DNA of 64,000 bases from Allorhizobium sonneratiae (GTDB lineage: Bacteria; Pseudomonadota; Alphaproteobacteria; Rhizobiales; Rhizobiaceae): contig NZ_JAMKOJ010000011.1 in the NCBI RefSeq assembly GCF_023700755.1, forward strand, positions 62,001 to 126,000, in the 5' to 3' direction. A program made the translations under genes and the position numbers. Numbering within the stretch: position 1 is the first letter of the stretch; every line of letters begins with the position of its first letter. The notes beneath the pieces are model-generated. The model saw only the letters and a list, made by a program, of their open reading frames with translations, was not told where the DNA came from and ran no database searches. Shown in pieces: positions 8,852-19,440 of the stretch.

Positions 8852-10281
8852 CCTTTCTCTGGACCAGTGACGACATGGTCGCCGCCATGGGCGGACGGCC
8901 TTTGGGGACACTTCCCGCCGGGATCACCGGCATTTCCATTGACAGCCGCACGATCCGGCCCGGCGAAGCCTTCTTCGCTATTAAGGGCGACCGGGTGGAC
9001 GGGCATGATTTTGCCAGCATCGCCGTGGCCAATGGCGCGGCGCTGATGGTGGTCAATGAGGCAAAGCTGCCGGCCCTTGGACGCTTGACCGTGCCGATGA
9101 TCGTGGTGGATGACGTGCTTGCCGCCCTTGGGCGCCTCGCCGTTGCTGCGCGTTCGCGTTCTCGCGCGCGCATCGTTGCCGTGACCGGCTCGGTCGGCAA
9201 GACCACGACCAAGGAAATGCTCCGTCAGGTGCTCGCGCCCTCAGGCGAGGTCCATGCGGCGGTCGCTTCCTTCAACAATCATTGGGGTGTGCCGCTGACA
9301 CTCGCCCGCATGCCGGAAAGCGCTGCCTTCGGCGTCTTCGAAATCGGCATGAACCATGGTGGTGAAATTACGCCGCTGGTGGCCATGGTCAGGCCGCATC
9401 TGGCGATGATCACCACGATTGCGCCGGCCCATCTCGGCAATTTCAACAGCGTCGACGAGATCGCCGCTGCCAAGGCCGAAATTTTCACCGGTGTCGTGCC
9501 GGAAGGCAAGGCGCTGATCAATCGTGACAATCCCTATTTTGAATATCTGGATCGGGCAGCACTTGATGCCGGGGTGCGTGAGGTGCATTCCTTTGGCCAG
9601 CATCCGCGTGCCGAATACCGGCTGGCGGAGTTCGACGGGGCGTCGGAAAGCTCGACCATGTGGGCGGTGATCGAGGGCGTGACCCATGAGGTGACCTTGC
9701 CTGCCCCCGGGCGTCACATTGCCGAAAATGCCGTGGCGGCGCTGGGTGCTGTGCATCTTCTTGGCGGCGATCTCGACGCTGCCATCGAGGCGCTGGCCTA
9801 TCTGCAGCCGGTCAAGGGGCGCGGTGAGCGCCATCGTCGCCGCCTGACCGGTGGCGGCACATTCACTCTGATCGACGAAAGCTACAATGCCAATCCCGCC
9901 TCGATGCGTGCGGCCATTGCCGTTCTCGCCTCCGCCCGGCCGGATGGCGAGGGGCGGCGCATCGCTGTTTTGGGCGACATGCTGGAACTGGGCGAGATGG
10001 CGCAGGAACTGCATGGCGATCTGGCCGGTCCGCTGATGGCTGCGGGGATCGATCACGTCTGGCTGGCCGGTCCGGAGATGGCGGCGCTCAAGGCGCAATT
10101 GCCCGAAACCGTCAGCAGTGTCTGGTTTCCAGACACGGCTGCCCTTGTCGATTTCGCGGTCAACAGTGTTATGGCGGGCGATGTGCTGATGGTAAAATCG
10201 TCTCTCGGGCTCGGTTTCGGCAAGATCGTCGCGGCCCTGCTTGACAAGTATCCGTCATTGGACGACACCCCCCGCCCGTAA
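8848..10281 (+). CDS. murF: UDP-MurNAc-tripeptide:D-Ala-D-Ala ligase MurF
   Basis: It joins the D-Ala-D-Ala made by Ddl to the tripeptide precursor, completing the UDP-MurNAc-pentapeptide in the cytoplasm. The 477-residue protein has the Mur ligase N-terminal, central (TGSVGKTTT at 113-121) and C-terminal domains. The start is taken as the TTG at 8848, overlapping the murE stop as TTGA. This keeps the conserved N-terminal LWT; the next in-frame ATG at 8875 would cut it off. A TTG start plus four-base overlap implies translational coupling to murE. Confidence 0.95.
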   Translation: MTFLWTSDDMVAAMGGRPLGTLPAGITGISIDSRTIRPGEAFFAIKGDRVDGHDFASIAVANGAALMVVNEAKLPALGRLTVPMIVVDDVLAALGRLAVAARSRSRARIVAVTGSVGKTTTKEMLRQVLAPSGEVHAAVASFNNHWGVPLTLARMPESAAFGVFEIGMNHGGEITPLVAMVRPHLAMITTIAPAHLGNFNSVDEIAAAKAEIFTGVVPEGKALINRDNPYFEYLDRAALDAGVREVHSFGQHPRAEYRLAEFDGASESSTMWAVIEGVTHEVTLPAPGRHIAENAVAALGAVHLLGGDLDAAIEALAYLQPVKGRGERHRRRLTGGGTFTLIDESYNANPASMRAAIAVLASARPDGEGRRIAVLGDMLELGEMAQELHGDLAGPLMAAGIDHVWLAGPEMAALKAQLPETVSSVWFPDTAALVDFAVNSVMAGDVLMVKSSLGLGFGKIVAALLDKYPSLDDTPRP

Positions 10282-10338
10282 CCTGATCTTTTGCGGTCCG
10301 ACCTTGCTGCCGGGCCGGTTTTTTTGGAAAGTGCGTTT

Positions 10339-11439
10339 ATGCTCATCTGGCTTGTCGAGCTTGCAAACCACGTACAGTTTTTCAACCTGTTCCGGTACAT
10401 CACTTTCCGGACGGGGGCGGCCATGTTTACGGCGGCGCTCATCGTCTTCCTGTTTGGTCCGGCGATCATTTCCTCTCTCAGAGTGCGTCAGGGGAAAGGT
10501 CAGCCGATCCGGGCGGATGGGCCGCAGACCCATTTCAAAAAGGCCGGTACGCCGACCATGGGCGGATTGATGATTCTGGCGGGCATTGTCGGCTCCTCAC
10601 TGCTCTGGGCCGATCTGTCCAACACCTATGTCGTCGCCACCCTGCTGGTGACACTGGGCTTTGGTGCCATCGGCTTTTACGATGACTATCTCAAAGTGAC
10701 GAAACAATCCGACAAGGGCTTTTCCGGTCGGGCGCGGCTTGGCATCGAATTTCTGATCGCCGGGATTGCTGTCTTCTTCATGATGGAGGCGGCCAAGGTT
10801 TCTGCGCCGCAGGGACCACATCTCGCCACCTCGCTTGCGTTTCCCTTCTTCAAGGACATGTTGCTCAATCTGGGCTATTTCTTTGTGCCTTTCGGCGCCT
10901 TCGTCATTGTCAGCGCTGGCAATGCGGTCAACCTGACGGACGGTCTGGACGGGCTTGCCATCGGCCCGGTCATGGTGGCCTCCGCCGCTTTCGGCCTGAT
11001 CGCCTATCTGGCGGGCAATGCGGTGTTTTCCGGTTATCTGCAGATCAATTTCGTGCCCGGCACGGGTGAGCTTGCCGTCATTCTCGGCGCGGTCATCGGT
11101 GCGGGTCTTGGCTTTTTGTGGTTCAATGCGCCACCTGCGGCGATTTTCATGGGCGATACCGGCTCGCTGGCGCTGGGCGGGCTGATCGGTACGGTGGCGG
11201 TTGCCACCAAGCATGAAATCGTCATGGCGATCATTGGCGGTCTTTTCGTCATGGAAACGCTTTCGGTGATCATTCAGGTCTTCTGGTTCAAGCGCACCGG
11301 CAGGCGCGTTTTCCTGATGGCACCGATCCATCACCATTTTGAAAAAAAGGGCTGGACGGAAAGCCAGGTGGTGATCCGCTTCTGGATCATTGCCATCGGC
11401 CTTGCAATGCTGGGCCTTTCCACCCTGAAACTGCGGTGA
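10339..11439 (+). CDS. mraY: Phospho-MurNAc-pentapeptide translocase MraY
   Basis: This integral membrane enzyme of 366 residues transfers phospho-MurNAc-pentapeptide to undecaprenyl phosphate to give lipid I. About ten transmembrane segments are visible. The catalytic Asp pair is in FYDDYLK (about 113-119), the [10 protein letters not shown] motif lies at 198-207, and the HHHFEKKGW loop is near the C-terminus. The frame is open from 10291, but the ATG at 10339 gives the family N-terminus (MLIWLVEL). It sits between murF and murD as usual. Confidence 0.97.
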   Translation: MLIWLVELANHVQFFNLFRYITFRTGAAMFTAALIVFLFGPAIISSLRVRQGKGQPIRADGPQTHFKKAGTPTMGGLMILAGIVGSSLLWADLSNTYVVATLLVTLGFGAIGFYDDYLKVTKQSDKGFSGRARLGIEFLIAGIAVFFMMEAAKVSAPQGPHLATSLAFPFFKDMLLNLGYFFVPFGAFVIVSAGNAVNLTDGLDGLAIGPVMVASAAFGLIAYLAGNAVFSGYLQINFVPGTGELAVILGAVIGAGLGFLWFNAPPAAIFMGDTGSLALGGLIGTVAVATKHEIVMAIIGGLFVMETLSVIIQVFWFKRTGRRVFLMAPIHHHFEKKGWTESQVVIRFWIIAIGLAMLGLSTLKLR

Positions 11440-11446
11440 GGCGGCC

Positions 11447-12856
11447 ATGATCCCGGTCACCACTTTCAAACATCGTCGGGTTGCGCTCTTCGGGCTGGGC
11501 GGTTCGGGCTTTGCCACAGCCAAGGCGCTCGTCGCCGGTGGAGCCGATGTGGTGGTCTGGGACGACAATCCCGACAGTGTCGAAAAAGCCCGTGCACAAG
11601 GCCTGACGGCTGAAGACCTGCGCAAGCTCGACTGGTCGCGTCTTGCCGCGCTGGTGCTGGCGCCCGGTGTGCCACTCACCCACCCAAAGCCGCATTGGTG
11701 CGTCGATCTTGCCCATGCTGCCGGTGTCGAGATCATCGGCGATGTCGAGCTTTTCGTGCGGGAAAGACGCGCGCAGGCACCCTCTGCTCCCTTTATCGCC
11801 ATCACTGGCACCAATGGCAAATCCACGACAACCGCGCTGATTGCCCATATCCTCAAGGCGAGCGGACGTGATGTGCAGCTTGGCGGCAATATCGGCACGG
11901 CGGTGCTGACACTCGATCCGGTGGCGGAAAACCGCTTTTATGTGGTCGAGTGCTCCTCCTTTCAAATCGATCTTGCGCCGACGCTTGATCCCAGTGTCGG
12001 CATATTGCTCAATCTGACGCCTGATCATCTCGATCGTCACGGCACGATGGAGCATTATGCCGGAATCAAGGAACGGCTGGTCGCCGGTAGCCGGATTGCC
12101 ATTGTTGGCGTCGATGATGCCTTCTGCGAACGCATTGCCGAACGGCTTGAGCGTGTGGCGGATAGGGACCGTACCATGCTGCGCCTGTCGAAACGTCAGC
12201 CGCTTGCTGACGGTTTTTACAATCAGAACCATCAGATCTTTCGGGCCGAGGGTGGGGAGGCGCGTCTCATCGCCGATCTTAACGGCATTGCCACGCTGCG
12301 CGGCAGCCACAATGCCCAGAATGCGGCGGCGGCGATTGCGGCCTGCCTTGCCGTGGGGCTGAGCGAAGATGAGGTGAAGGCGGGACTTTCCAGCTTTCCC
12401 GGACTCAAACATCGGATGCAGCCGGTTGGACGGCGCGGCCATGTGGTCTTCGTCAATGACAGCAAGGCGACCAATGCGGAGGCGGCAGCGCCTGCGCTGT
12501 CCAGCTATGAGCGGATTTACTGGATTGCCGGTGGCCTGCCGAAAGAGGGCGGGATCACCGCGCTTGCGCCGCTTTTTCCGCGCATCGCCAAGGCCTATCT
12601 CATCGGTGAAGCGGCATCCGCCTTTGCCGCAACGCTGGGCGCTGCCGTGCCTTTTGAAATTTCCGGTACGCTGGATCAGGCAGTTGCTCATGCAAATGCG
12701 GATGCGAGCGCCGATTCTGATGGCAGGGAGGTTGCGGTGATGCTGTCTCCGGCTTGCGCAAGCTTCGATCAATACAAGAATTTTGAGGCCCGTGGCGACC
12801 GCTTCGTCGCACTTGTCGCCGGGCTCGGTACAGTCGACATGCTGGTTGAGACGTAA
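11447..12856 (+). CDS. murD: UDP-MurNAc-L-alanine:D-glutamate ligase MurD
   Basis: This cytoplasmic ligase of 469 residues adds D-Glu to UDP-MurNAc-L-Ala. The N-terminal Rossmann-like UDP-binding domain (LFGLGGSG, about 14-21) is followed by the ATP-binding GTNGKST motif at 121-127, the ECSSFQ metal/substrate motif and the VNDSKATN motif of the C-terminal domain. The gene starts 7 bases after mraY and is followed 15 bases later by ftsW, so it is part of one transcript. Confidence 0.97.
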   Translation: MIPVTTFKHRRVALFGLGGSGFATAKALVAGGADVVVWDDNPDSVEKARAQGLTAEDLRKLDWSRLAALVLAPGVPLTHPKPHWCVDLAHAAGVEIIGDVELFVRERRAQAPSAPFIAITGTNGKSTTTALIAHILKASGRDVQLGGNIGTAVLTLDPVAENRFYVVECSSFQIDLAPTLDPSVGILLNLTPDHLDRHGTMEHYAGIKERLVAGSRIAIVGVDDAFCERIAERLERVADRDRTMLRLSKRQPLADGFYNQNHQIFRAEGGEARLIADLNGIATLRGSHNAQNAAAAIAACLAVGLSEDEVKAGLSSFPGLKHRMQPVGRRGHVVFVNDSKATNAEAAAPALSSYERIYWIAGGLPKEGGITALAPLFPRIAKAYLIGEAASAFAATLGAAVPFEISGTLDQAVAHANADASADSDGREVAVMLSPACASFDQYKNFEARGDRFVALVAGLGTVDMLVET

Positions 12857-12871
12857 ACAAGGATTGGCGAT

Positions 12872-14026
12872 ATGGTAAGCCGCGCGGAACGTGGTGCTCT
12901 GGCCGACTGGTTCTGGACCATCGACCGCTTCTTTCTGATCACCTTCATCGTGTTGATGGGGATCGGCTTCATGCTGTCTTTTGCCGCCTCTCCGGCGGTG
13001 GCCGAGCGCATCGGGCTTGACAGTTTTCACTTCGTCAAGCGTCAGGCGCTGTTTACCATTCCATCCATCGCCACCATGATCGGTCTGTCCTTTCTCACGC
13101 CCCGGCAGGTGCGTCGCACGGCGCTGGTGGTGCTTTTAGGCTCGATTGGCCTGATGATCCTGGCGCTGTTTTTCGGACCGGAGGTCAAGGGGGCGCATCG
13201 CTGGATCAATTTCGGCAGCCTGTCGATCCAGCCGTCGGAATTCATGAAGCCGGCCTTTGTTGTCGTCTGCGCCTGGCTCTTTGCCGAACATGTGCGTCAC
13301 CCCGATATTCCGGGCAATTTCTTCGCCATCCTGCTCTATATGGTGGTGGTGGCACTGTTGATGGTGCAGCCGGATTTCGGCCAGACCATTCTGACATCGG
13401 TGGTCTGGGGAGCGATGTTCTTCATGGCCGGTGTGCCGTGGCTGTGGATCATTCTTCTGGTCGTCGGCGGCGGTGTCGGCTCCTATCTCGCTTATTACAC
13501 CATGCCGCACGTGGCGGGCCGTATCGACCGCTTCCTGACGGGGCAGGGTGATACGTTCCAGGTGGATACGGCGCGCGAAGCCATCATCCGTGGCAACTGG
13601 TTCGGTGTCGGGCCGGGCGAGGGCATCATCAAGCGGGTCATTCCCGACGCCCATACCGACTTCATCTTTTCGGTGGCGGCTGAGGAATTCGGCATCATCT
13701 TCTGCATGGCGCTGGTGGCGATTTTTGCGGTTCTGGTGATCCGTGGTCTGCGTCATGCTTATCGTGAAAAAGACGATTTCAACCGCTTTGCCGTTGCCGG
13801 TCTGGTGTTGCAGATCGGGGTGCAGTCGATGATCAATATCGGCGTTAATCTGCAATTGCTGCCCGCCAAGGGCATGACCCTGCCGCTGATTTCCTATGGC
13901 GGTTCGTCCATGGTGGCGATATGCATTACGGCAGGTTTCATTCTGGCCCTGACCCGGCACAGGCCCGAACAGCGCTCGCAGGAGCGGCGGCTGTTCCGGT
14001 CGGCCCAGGGCGTACCGGCGGAGTAG
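12872..14026 (+). CDS. ftsW: Septal peptidoglycan glycosyltransferase FtsW (SEDS family)
   Basis: The 384-residue multi-pass membrane protein polymerises lipid II at the septum in partnership with FtsI. The SEDS layout of about ten transmembrane segments is clear. Conserved stretches include HRWINFG with SIQPSEFMKPAFV in the first half, the acidic extracellular loop region and PLISYGGSS near residue 338. The start ATG at 12872 gives a normal N-terminus. murG begins three bases after its TAG. Confidence 0.96.
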   Translation: MVSRAERGALADWFWTIDRFFLITFIVLMGIGFMLSFAASPAVAERIGLDSFHFVKRQALFTIPSIATMIGLSFLTPRQVRRTALVVLLGSIGLMILALFFGPEVKGAHRWINFGSLSIQPSEFMKPAFVVVCAWLFAEHVRHPDIPGNFFAILLYMVVVALLMVQPDFGQTILTSVVWGAMFFMAGVPWLWIILLVVGGGVGSYLAYYTMPHVAGRIDRFLTGQGDTFQVDTAREAIIRGNWFGVGPGEGIIKRVIPDAHTDFIFSVAAEEFGIIFCMALVAIFAVLVIRGLRHAYREKDDFNRFAVAGLVLQIGVQSMINIGVNLQLLPAKGMTLPLISYGGSSMVAICITAGFILALTRHRPEQRSQERRLFRSAQGVPAE

Positions 14027-14029
14027 AGC

Positions 14030-15115
14030 ATGACCAAGGGGATCATCTGCCTTGCCGCCGGGGGCACCGGCGGCCATCTTTTCCCGGCCGAAGCGCTGGC
14101 GCATGAGCTGAAAGCACGCGGCTACAGTGTGCATCTGATCACTGACAGCCGGGCGGAGCGCTATGCCGGCCAGTTCCCGGCCGATCAGGTGCATGTCGTG
14201 CCGTCAGCCACAATCGGCTCGAAAAATCCCCTGGCCGTTCTGCGGTCTCTGTTGACACTCTGGCGCGGCTATCGCAAGGCCAAGGCGCTGCTTGCCAGTC
14301 TTAAGCCGAAAGCCGTTGTCGGCTTTGGTGGCTATCCCACCCTGCCGCCGCTGATTGCGGCGTGCCATATGGGCCTTGCCACCATGATCCATGAGCAGAA
14401 TGCAGTCATGGGCCGGGCGAACAAGCTGCTTGCCTCAAGGGTCAAGGCGATTGCCGGCGGTTTTCTCAAGAAGGAGGGGCCGTTTGCCGACAAGATTACA
14501 GTGACCGGCAATCCGGTTCGGCCTGCCGTGCTGCAAGCGGCTGAGGCGGGGTATACGGCTTCCGCTGCGGGCGATCCTTTCCGGCTTGTGGTGTTTGGTG
14601 GCAGTCAGGGCGCGAAACATTTTTCCAGCGTGGTGCCGAGTGCCATCTGCCTTTTGGACGATGATCTGCGGGCAAGGCTGACCGTGACCCAGCAGGCCCG
14701 GCCCGAAGATCTTGATCAGGTCAAGGCCTGTTACGGCAAGCTCAAGATTTCTGCCGATGTTTCGCCCTTCTTTTCCGACATGGCCGAGCGTATCGGTGCG
14801 GCGCAGATGGTGATCAGCCGGTCGGGCGCATCGACCGTCTCCGAGCTTTCGGTGATCGGACGTCCCGCCATTCTGGTTCCCTATCCTTTCGCGCTCGACC
14901 ATGATCAGGCCGCCAATGCCGAGGCCATGTCGGCGGAAGGTGGTGGCGTGGTGATCAATCAGGCGGCGCTGACGCCGGAGGCTTTGAGCGCCAAGCTGAA
15001 AGCCTGGATGAGTGCGCCGGACAAGTTGGCCGCCATGGCCAATGCGGCAAAGAAGGCGGGTCATCCGGATGCCGCCCGCTTGCTTGCCGACAAGGTTGAG
15101 GCTATTTCCAGATAA
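14030..15115 (+). CDS. murG: UDP-GlcNAc:lipid I GlcNAc transferase MurG
   Basis: The 361-residue GT28 glycosyltransferase adds GlcNAc to lipid I on the inner face of the cytoplasmic membrane, making lipid II. The G-loop [10 protein letters not shown] is at 11-20. The C-terminal half holds the second G-rich loop ([11 protein letters not shown]), the [11 protein letters not shown] region and the DHDQAANA motif that binds UDP-GlcNAc. It follows ftsW by three bases. A 172-base gap then separates it from murC. Confidence 0.97.
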   Translation: MTKGIICLAAGGTGGHLFPAEALAHELKARGYSVHLITDSRAERYAGQFPADQVHVVPSATIGSKNPLAVLRSLLTLWRGYRKAKALLASLKPKAVVGFGGYPTLPPLIAACHMGLATMIHEQNAVMGRANKLLASRVKAIAGGFLKKEGPFADKITVTGNPVRPAVLQAAEAGYTASAAGDPFRLVVFGGSQGAKHFSSVVPSAICLLDDDLRARLTVTQQARPEDLDQVKACYGKLKISADVSPFFSDMAERIGAAQMVISRSGASTVSELSVIGRPAILVPYPFALDHDQAANAEAMSAEGGGVVINQAALTPEALSAKLKAWMSAPDKLAAMANAAKKAGHPDAARLLADKVEAISR

Positions 15116-15287
15116 GACAAATGTTCTGCTTCGTCCGATCTGCTGGCGGTGTCGTGGCGGGCAGCTATCCGGTTGACAAGGTGAGGCCGGATGTTTTTAC
15201 AAGGAATTGTTGTGTCGGGGCTTGTTTTATCGCTTGATTATGGCGGATAGGCTGCCCCGGTGGCGGGTTTGTGAAGGGAATGACGAA

Positions 15288-16703
15288 ATGAAAATGCCGC
15301 AAACCATTGGCCTGGTCCATTTCATCGGGATCGGCGGCATCGGCATGAGCGGCATTGCCGAGGTTCTGCACAATCTCGGCTATAAGGTGCAGGGCTCGGA
15401 TCAGGCAGACAGCGCCAATGTGCAGCGTCTGCGCGCCAAGGGCATCGAGGTCTTTGTCGGCCACACACCCGACAATCTGGGCGATGCAGAAGTGGTGGTG
15501 GTGTCCACCGCCATCAAGAAGAACAATCCGGAACTGGTGGCGGCGCGCGAAAAACTGCTGCCGGTGGTGCGCCGCGCCGAAATGCTGGCCGAACTGATGC
15601 GCTTCCGCAATGCGATTGCCATCGGCGGCACCCATGGCAAGACGACCACCACCTCCATGGTGGCGGCGCTGCTTGAGGCAGGCTCGCTCGATCCGACGGT
15701 GATCAATGGCGGTATCATCAATGCCTATGGCACCAATGCCCGCATGGGCGAGGGTGAGTGGATGGTGGTCGAGGCCGACGAATCGGACGGTACCTTCCTG
15801 AAACTGCCTGCCGACGTGGCGATCGTTACCAATATCGATCCCGAACATCTCGATCATTACGGCAGTTTCGATGCCGTGCGTCTCGCCTTCCGGCAGTTTG
15901 TCGAAAATGTTCCCTTTTACGGCTTTGGCGTCATGTGCATCGATCACCCTGAGGTGCAGGCACTGGTCGGTCGCATCGAAGACCGTAAAGTCGTGACCTA
16001 TGGTGAAAACCCGCAGGCCGATGTGCGCTTCTCCAATGTGCGCCTGAACGGTACGCAGTCGGTTTTCGATGTGGAAATCCGCCGCCGCCGCACCGGGCGC
16101 GTGTTCAATTTCAAGGATCTGACGCTGCCCATGCCGGGCCGTCACAATATCTCCAATGCCTGCGCCGCCATTGCCGTTGCCAACCGGCTTGGCATTTCCG
16201 AAGAGGCGATCCGCAAGGGGCTTTCGTCGTTCAGCGGTGTCAAACGGCGGTTCACCCTGACCGGAAGCTGGAACGGCGTGCAGGTGTTCGACGATTACGG
16301 CCATCATCCGGTGGAAATCAAGGCGGTGCTGAAGGCGGCGCGCGAGGCCTGCGCCGGGCGCATCATCGCCGTGCACCAGCCGCACCGCTATTCGCGGCTG
16401 TCCAGCCTGTTCGATGATTTCGCCAATTGCTTCAACGATGCCGACAGTATTCTGATTGCCCCGGTCTATGCGGCGGGGGAAGACCCGGTTGATGGCTATG
16501 ACTCGGAGGCACTGGTATCGCGGATCAAATCCAGCGGTCACCGCGATGCCCGTTATCTCGCCTCGCCCGATCTTTTGCCTGGTCTTGTCTCAGGCATTGC
16601 ACAACCGGGTGACTTTGTGGTCCTCTTGGGGGCTGGAAACATAACACAATGGGCAGCCTCCCTGCCCAGAGAATTGCAAGCACTTTCAGGAAGTGATCGA
16701 TGA
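15288..16703 (+). CDS. murC: UDP-MurNAc:L-alanine ligase MurC
   Basis: This is the first amino-acid-adding ligase of the pathway (471 residues). It has an N-terminal dinucleotide-like [14 protein letters not shown] motif (about 11-24), the ATP loop GGTHGKTTT at 113-121, and the DDYGHHP motif of the C-terminal half. The frame is open back to 15207, but the ATG at 15288 with a GAAGGGA site upstream gives the family start. A weak TTGACA at 15172 in the preceding 172-base gap could be part of an internal promoter; no good -10 is seen. The stop overlaps the murB start as ATGA. Confidence 0.97.
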   Translation: MKMPQTIGLVHFIGIGGIGMSGIAEVLHNLGYKVQGSDQADSANVQRLRAKGIEVFVGHTPDNLGDAEVVVVSTAIKKNNPELVAAREKLLPVVRRAEMLAELMRFRNAIAIGGTHGKTTTTSMVAALLEAGSLDPTVINGGIINAYGTNARMGEGEWMVVEADESDGTFLKLPADVAIVTNIDPEHLDHYGSFDAVRLAFRQFVENVPFYGFGVMCIDHPEVQALVGRIEDRKVVTYGENPQADVRFSNVRLNGTQSVFDVEIRRRRTGRVFNFKDLTLPMPGRHNISNACAAIAVANRLGISEEAIRKGLSSFSGVKRRFTLTGSWNGVQVFDDYGHHPVEIKAVLKAAREACAGRIIAVHQPHRYSRLSSLFDDFANCFNDADSILIAPVYAAGEDPVDGYDSEALVSRIKSSGHRDARYLASPDLLPGLVSGIAQPGDFVVLLGAGNITQWAASLPRELQALSGSDR

Positions 16704-17674
16704 AACAGGTGGACGGGGAAAAGCTGGTTGCGCGTCTTGGCGCGGGCGTGGATGCATTGCGGGGCCGGTTGACGCCGAATGCGCCGATGGACAGGGTCAC
16801 CTGGTTTCAGGCGGGCGGTCTGGCCGAGGTGATGTTTCAGCCGCATGACAAGGACGATCTTGTTGCCTTCCTCAAGCTTTTGCCGGAGGATGTACCGCTG
16901 ACCGTCGTTGGTGTCGGCTCGAACCTGCTGGTGCGTGATGGCGGCATTCCGGGTGCGGTGATCCGCCTGTCCGCCAAGGGTTTTGGCGGTCTCGATCTCG
17001 AAGGCGAAAACCGGATTCGCGCTGGCGCCATCTGCCCGGACAAGCATATCGCCGCCATGGCGATGGACAATAATATCGGCGGTTTTGCCTTTTATTACGG
17101 CATTCCGGGCTCGATCGGCGGCGCAATCCGCATGAATGCCGGTGCCAATGGCGGTGAAACGGCGGCTCGGCTCGTCGAGGTCGAAGCGGTTGACCGGCAG
17201 GGCAATGTCCATATCCTGTCGAAAGCGGATATGGGATACAGCTATCGTCATTCCTCCGCACCGGAAGGGTTGATTTTCATCAGCGGCCTCTTCGAGGGCT
17301 ATGCCGATGAAAAGGCGAAGATCCGCAGCGAAATGGATGCCGTGCGCCAGCATCGTGAAACGGTGCAGCCGGTCAAGGAAAAGACCGGCGGCTCAACCTT
17401 CAAGAACCCGCAGGGCCATTCCGCCTGGGAACTGATTGATGAGGCCGGTGGCCGTGGTTTGATGATTGGCGGGGCACAGATGTCGTCGCTGCATTGCAAT
17501 TTCATGATCAATGCAGGGCACGCCACCGCCTATGATCTCGAATATCTCGGCGAAACCGTGCGCCAGCTCGTGTTTGAAAAGTCCGGCGTCAAGCTGGAAT
17601 GGGAAATCAAGCGTCTTGGCCTGTTCATGCCCGGCCGCGAGGTCCAGCCCTTCATGGGTGTGACCGGAGAATAA
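16700..17674 (+). CDS. murB: UDP-N-acetylenolpyruvoylglucosamine reductase MurB
   Basis: This FAD enzyme of 324 residues reduces enolpyruvyl-UDP-GlcNAc to UDP-MurNAc with NADPH. FAD-binding [12 protein letters not shown] lies at about 71-82, the [12 protein letters not shown] loop follows, and the catalytic Ser is in the GSTFKNP motif. The order in the C-terminal part (ELIDEAG, then [16 protein letters not shown]) fits the short type lacking the E. coli extra loop. It overlaps murC by four bases. It ends the first part of the dcw cluster, before a convergent transporter gene. Confidence 0.97.
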   Translation: MKQVDGEKLVARLGAGVDALRGRLTPNAPMDRVTWFQAGGLAEVMFQPHDKDDLVAFLKLLPEDVPLTVVGVGSNLLVRDGGIPGAVIRLSAKGFGGLDLEGENRIRAGAICPDKHIAAMAMDNNIGGFAFYYGIPGSIGGAIRMNAGANGGETAARLVEVEAVDRQGNVHILSKADMGYSYRHSSAPEGLIFISGLFEGYADEKAKIRSEMDAVRQHRETVQPVKEKTGGSTFKNPQGHSAWELIDEAGGRGLMIGGAQMSSLHCNFMINAGHATAYDLEYLGETVRQLVFEKSGVKLEWEIKRLGLFMPGREVQPFMGVTGE

Positions 17675-17690
17675 CGCGCTTCTTTATCGA

Positions 17691-17730
17691 TGACAGCGCC
17701 GTGCGTTTTATAAAACGCACGGCGCTGTCA
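17691..17730. repeat. Perfect 40-bp palindrome after murB
   Basis: TGACAGCGCCGTGCGTTTTA (17691-17710) is directly followed by its exact reverse complement (17711-17730), with no spacer. It starts 17 bases after the murB stop. No T-run follows, so it is not a typical Rho-independent terminator by itself. It may act as an RNA-end-protecting hairpin or as a dimer protein site. Confidence 0.85.
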
Positions 17731-17758
17731 ATCTCACCCGATTGAAGGAATGATGCAG

Positions 17759-17797
17759 TAAAAACGCCGCCAGTGGAATCACTTGGCGGCGTTTTTT
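17759..17797. terminator. Bidirectional terminator between murB and the MHS transporter
   Basis: AAAACGCCGCC-AGTG and CACTTGGCGGCGTTTT form a strong stem with one bulged base around the loop GAAT. T-runs exist on both strands (GTTTTTTG on the + strand, a shorter run on the - strand), so it can end both convergent transcripts. Confidence 0.85.
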
Positions 17798-17857
17798 GTT
17801 GTTCAAATCTGGTTGAGCCGTGTGAATTCTGCGCCCGAAAAGCCGGGCGCAGCAAGA

Positions 17858-19162
17858 TCAAACTTCTTCTTTGCCAGACGCCAGAATGCAGACCAGCGTG
17901 ATCACGGCGGCAAGGCCAAGATAAAATCCGACGTAAGCAATGCCGTAATTGGTTTGCAGCCATGTGGCGATATAGGGCGCAAGCGAGGCCCCGACGATGC
18001 CGGCGAAGTTGAAGGTCAGCGAGGCGCCGGTATAGCGCACATTGGTCGGGAAAGGTGCGGCAAGGGCAGCCCCGATCAGCGCATAGGTCATGCCCATCAG
18101 CGCCATCGCGCCCGACGCGAAGATGGCAACCCCTATCTCGCCGCCAGACAGCAGATGCGGCAGCAGGAAGGAGAAAAGCGCAATCGCTGCGGTGATGATG
18201 ATCAGCGATAAGCGGCGACCGACCCGGTCACCGATCTTGCCGGTGATCGGAATGAAGATGCCGAAGACGACAGCGCTGACGATCTGGATTTCCAGAGCGT
18301 CGAGGAACGGCATTTTCAGCACCTTGACGTTATAGGACAGAAGCCAGGCCGTACTGATGTAGAACAGCACGAAGGTGACGAGCGCCACGAAGGTGCCGAG
18401 AAACAGGCTGCGCTTGTAGCGGCTGAAAATTTCCGCCACCGGCACGGCGACCCGCTCCTGTGCTTCCAGCGCCTTTTTGAAGGCAGGCGTTTCCGAAATG
18501 GAAAACCGCACCCACAAGCCGATGACGATCAGAATGCTGGAGGCAAGGAACGGCACGCGCCAGCCCCAGGAGATCAGCGCATCCTTGGACATGAATTGCA
18601 GCAGCAGCCAGAACAGGCCCGACGACAGGAAAAGACCAACCGGCGCGCCAAGCTGTGGGAACATGGCATACCAGTTGCGCTTGCCCTCCGGCGCATTTTC
18701 CGTGGCCAGCAGCACCGCACCGCCCCATTCGCCGCCAAGACCGAAACCCTGACCGAAACGGCACAGCGCCAACAGCAGCGGCGCCATGACACCAATCTGG
18801 CTGTAGCTCGGCAGAAGGCCGATCACGACGGTGGAAATGCCCATGGTCAAAAGGGCTGCCACCAGCGTAACCTTGCGACCGACGCGGTCGCCGAAATGGC
18901 CGAACACCACAGCGCCCATCGGACGGGCGAAAAAGGCGATGGAAAAGGTGGCAAAGGAGGCCAGAAGCGCCGTCATCGGGTCACTGTTGGGGAAAAACAG
19001 TGCCGGGAAGATCAGCACGGCGGCTGTGGCGTAAACATAGAAATCGAAGAATTCGATGGTGGTGCCGACCAGGCTGGCCGTCAGAACACGTGCCGGCGAA
19101 TTGACTGCGGCAGGCGCTGACGGGCCAAGGGACGGCGATACATCAGGCATCGCATTTGTCAT
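17858..19162 (-). CDS. MHS-family (ShiA/ProP-like) MFS transporter
   Basis: The 434-residue protein has 12 predicted transmembrane segments and both copies of the MFS loop 2/3 signature (FGHFGDRVGRKVTL in the first half, GKIGDRVGRRLSL in the second). The N-terminal GTTIEFFDFYVYATAAVLIFP is typical of the metabolite:H+ symporter family, which carries organic acids, shikimate, proline/betaine or dicarboxylates. The substrate is not predictable. The ATG at 19162 is preferred over a TTG four codons upstream. It lies convergent to murB inside an otherwise colinear dcw cluster, and is functionally unrelated to it. Confidence 0.9.
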   Translation of the reverse strand: MTNAMPDVSPSLGPSAPAAVNSPARVLTASLVGTTIEFFDFYVYATAAVLIFPALFFPNSDPMTALLASFATFSIAFFARPMGAVVFGHFGDRVGRKVTLVAALLTMGISTVVIGLLPSYSQIGVMAPLLLALCRFGQGFGLGGEWGGAVLLATENAPEGKRNWYAMFPQLGAPVGLFLSSGLFWLLLQFMSKDALISWGWRVPFLASSILIVIGLWVRFSISETPAFKKALEAQERVAVPVAEIFSRYKRSLFLGTFVALVTFVLFYISTAWLLSYNVKVLKMPFLDALEIQIVSAVVFGIFIPITGKIGDRVGRRLSLIIITAAIALFSFLLPHLLSGGEIGVAIFASGAMALMGMTYALIGAALAAPFPTNVRYTGASLTFNFAGIVGASLAPYIATWLQTNYGIAYVGFYLGLAAVITLVCILASGKEEV

Positions 19163-19238
19163 CACAGGACCCAATTTTGAGGAATGTGTCTTTTCCGTGG
19201 AAAATTAGCGATGTCCTCTAAAGCAATAACCGGGATTG

Positions 19239-19253
19239 TTAAAGCCCTCTTAA
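19239..19253. promoter_or_regulatory. CtrA-type site TTAA-N7-TTAA upstream of ddl
   Basis: TTAA at 19239-19242 and TTAA at 19250-19253 are separated by exactly 7 bases, the consensus for full CtrA sites in alphaproteobacteria. Further TTAACC half-sites lie at 19315 and 19336, plus TTAA at 19342. The region separates the divergent transporter and the ddl-ftsQAZ block, and cell-cycle control of ftsQAZ by CtrA is known from Caulobacter. Binding here is inferred. Confidence 0.5.
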
Positions 19254-19440
19254 CGCAATTTTATAACGGTGAGGGTTGGCTGATGCACGATGGGGGCGAA
19301 AATTCTGGCGGAGGTTAACCAAAGTAAACGGTTCATTAACCTTAATGCTCTTTTATCACTCCATGTTAGGCAGTCCGCGCGAATCGTGCCGCAAGGCAAG
19401 GGCAAGCTGATCTGTCTGTTTGGTGTCTGTGGGTGCGTAA

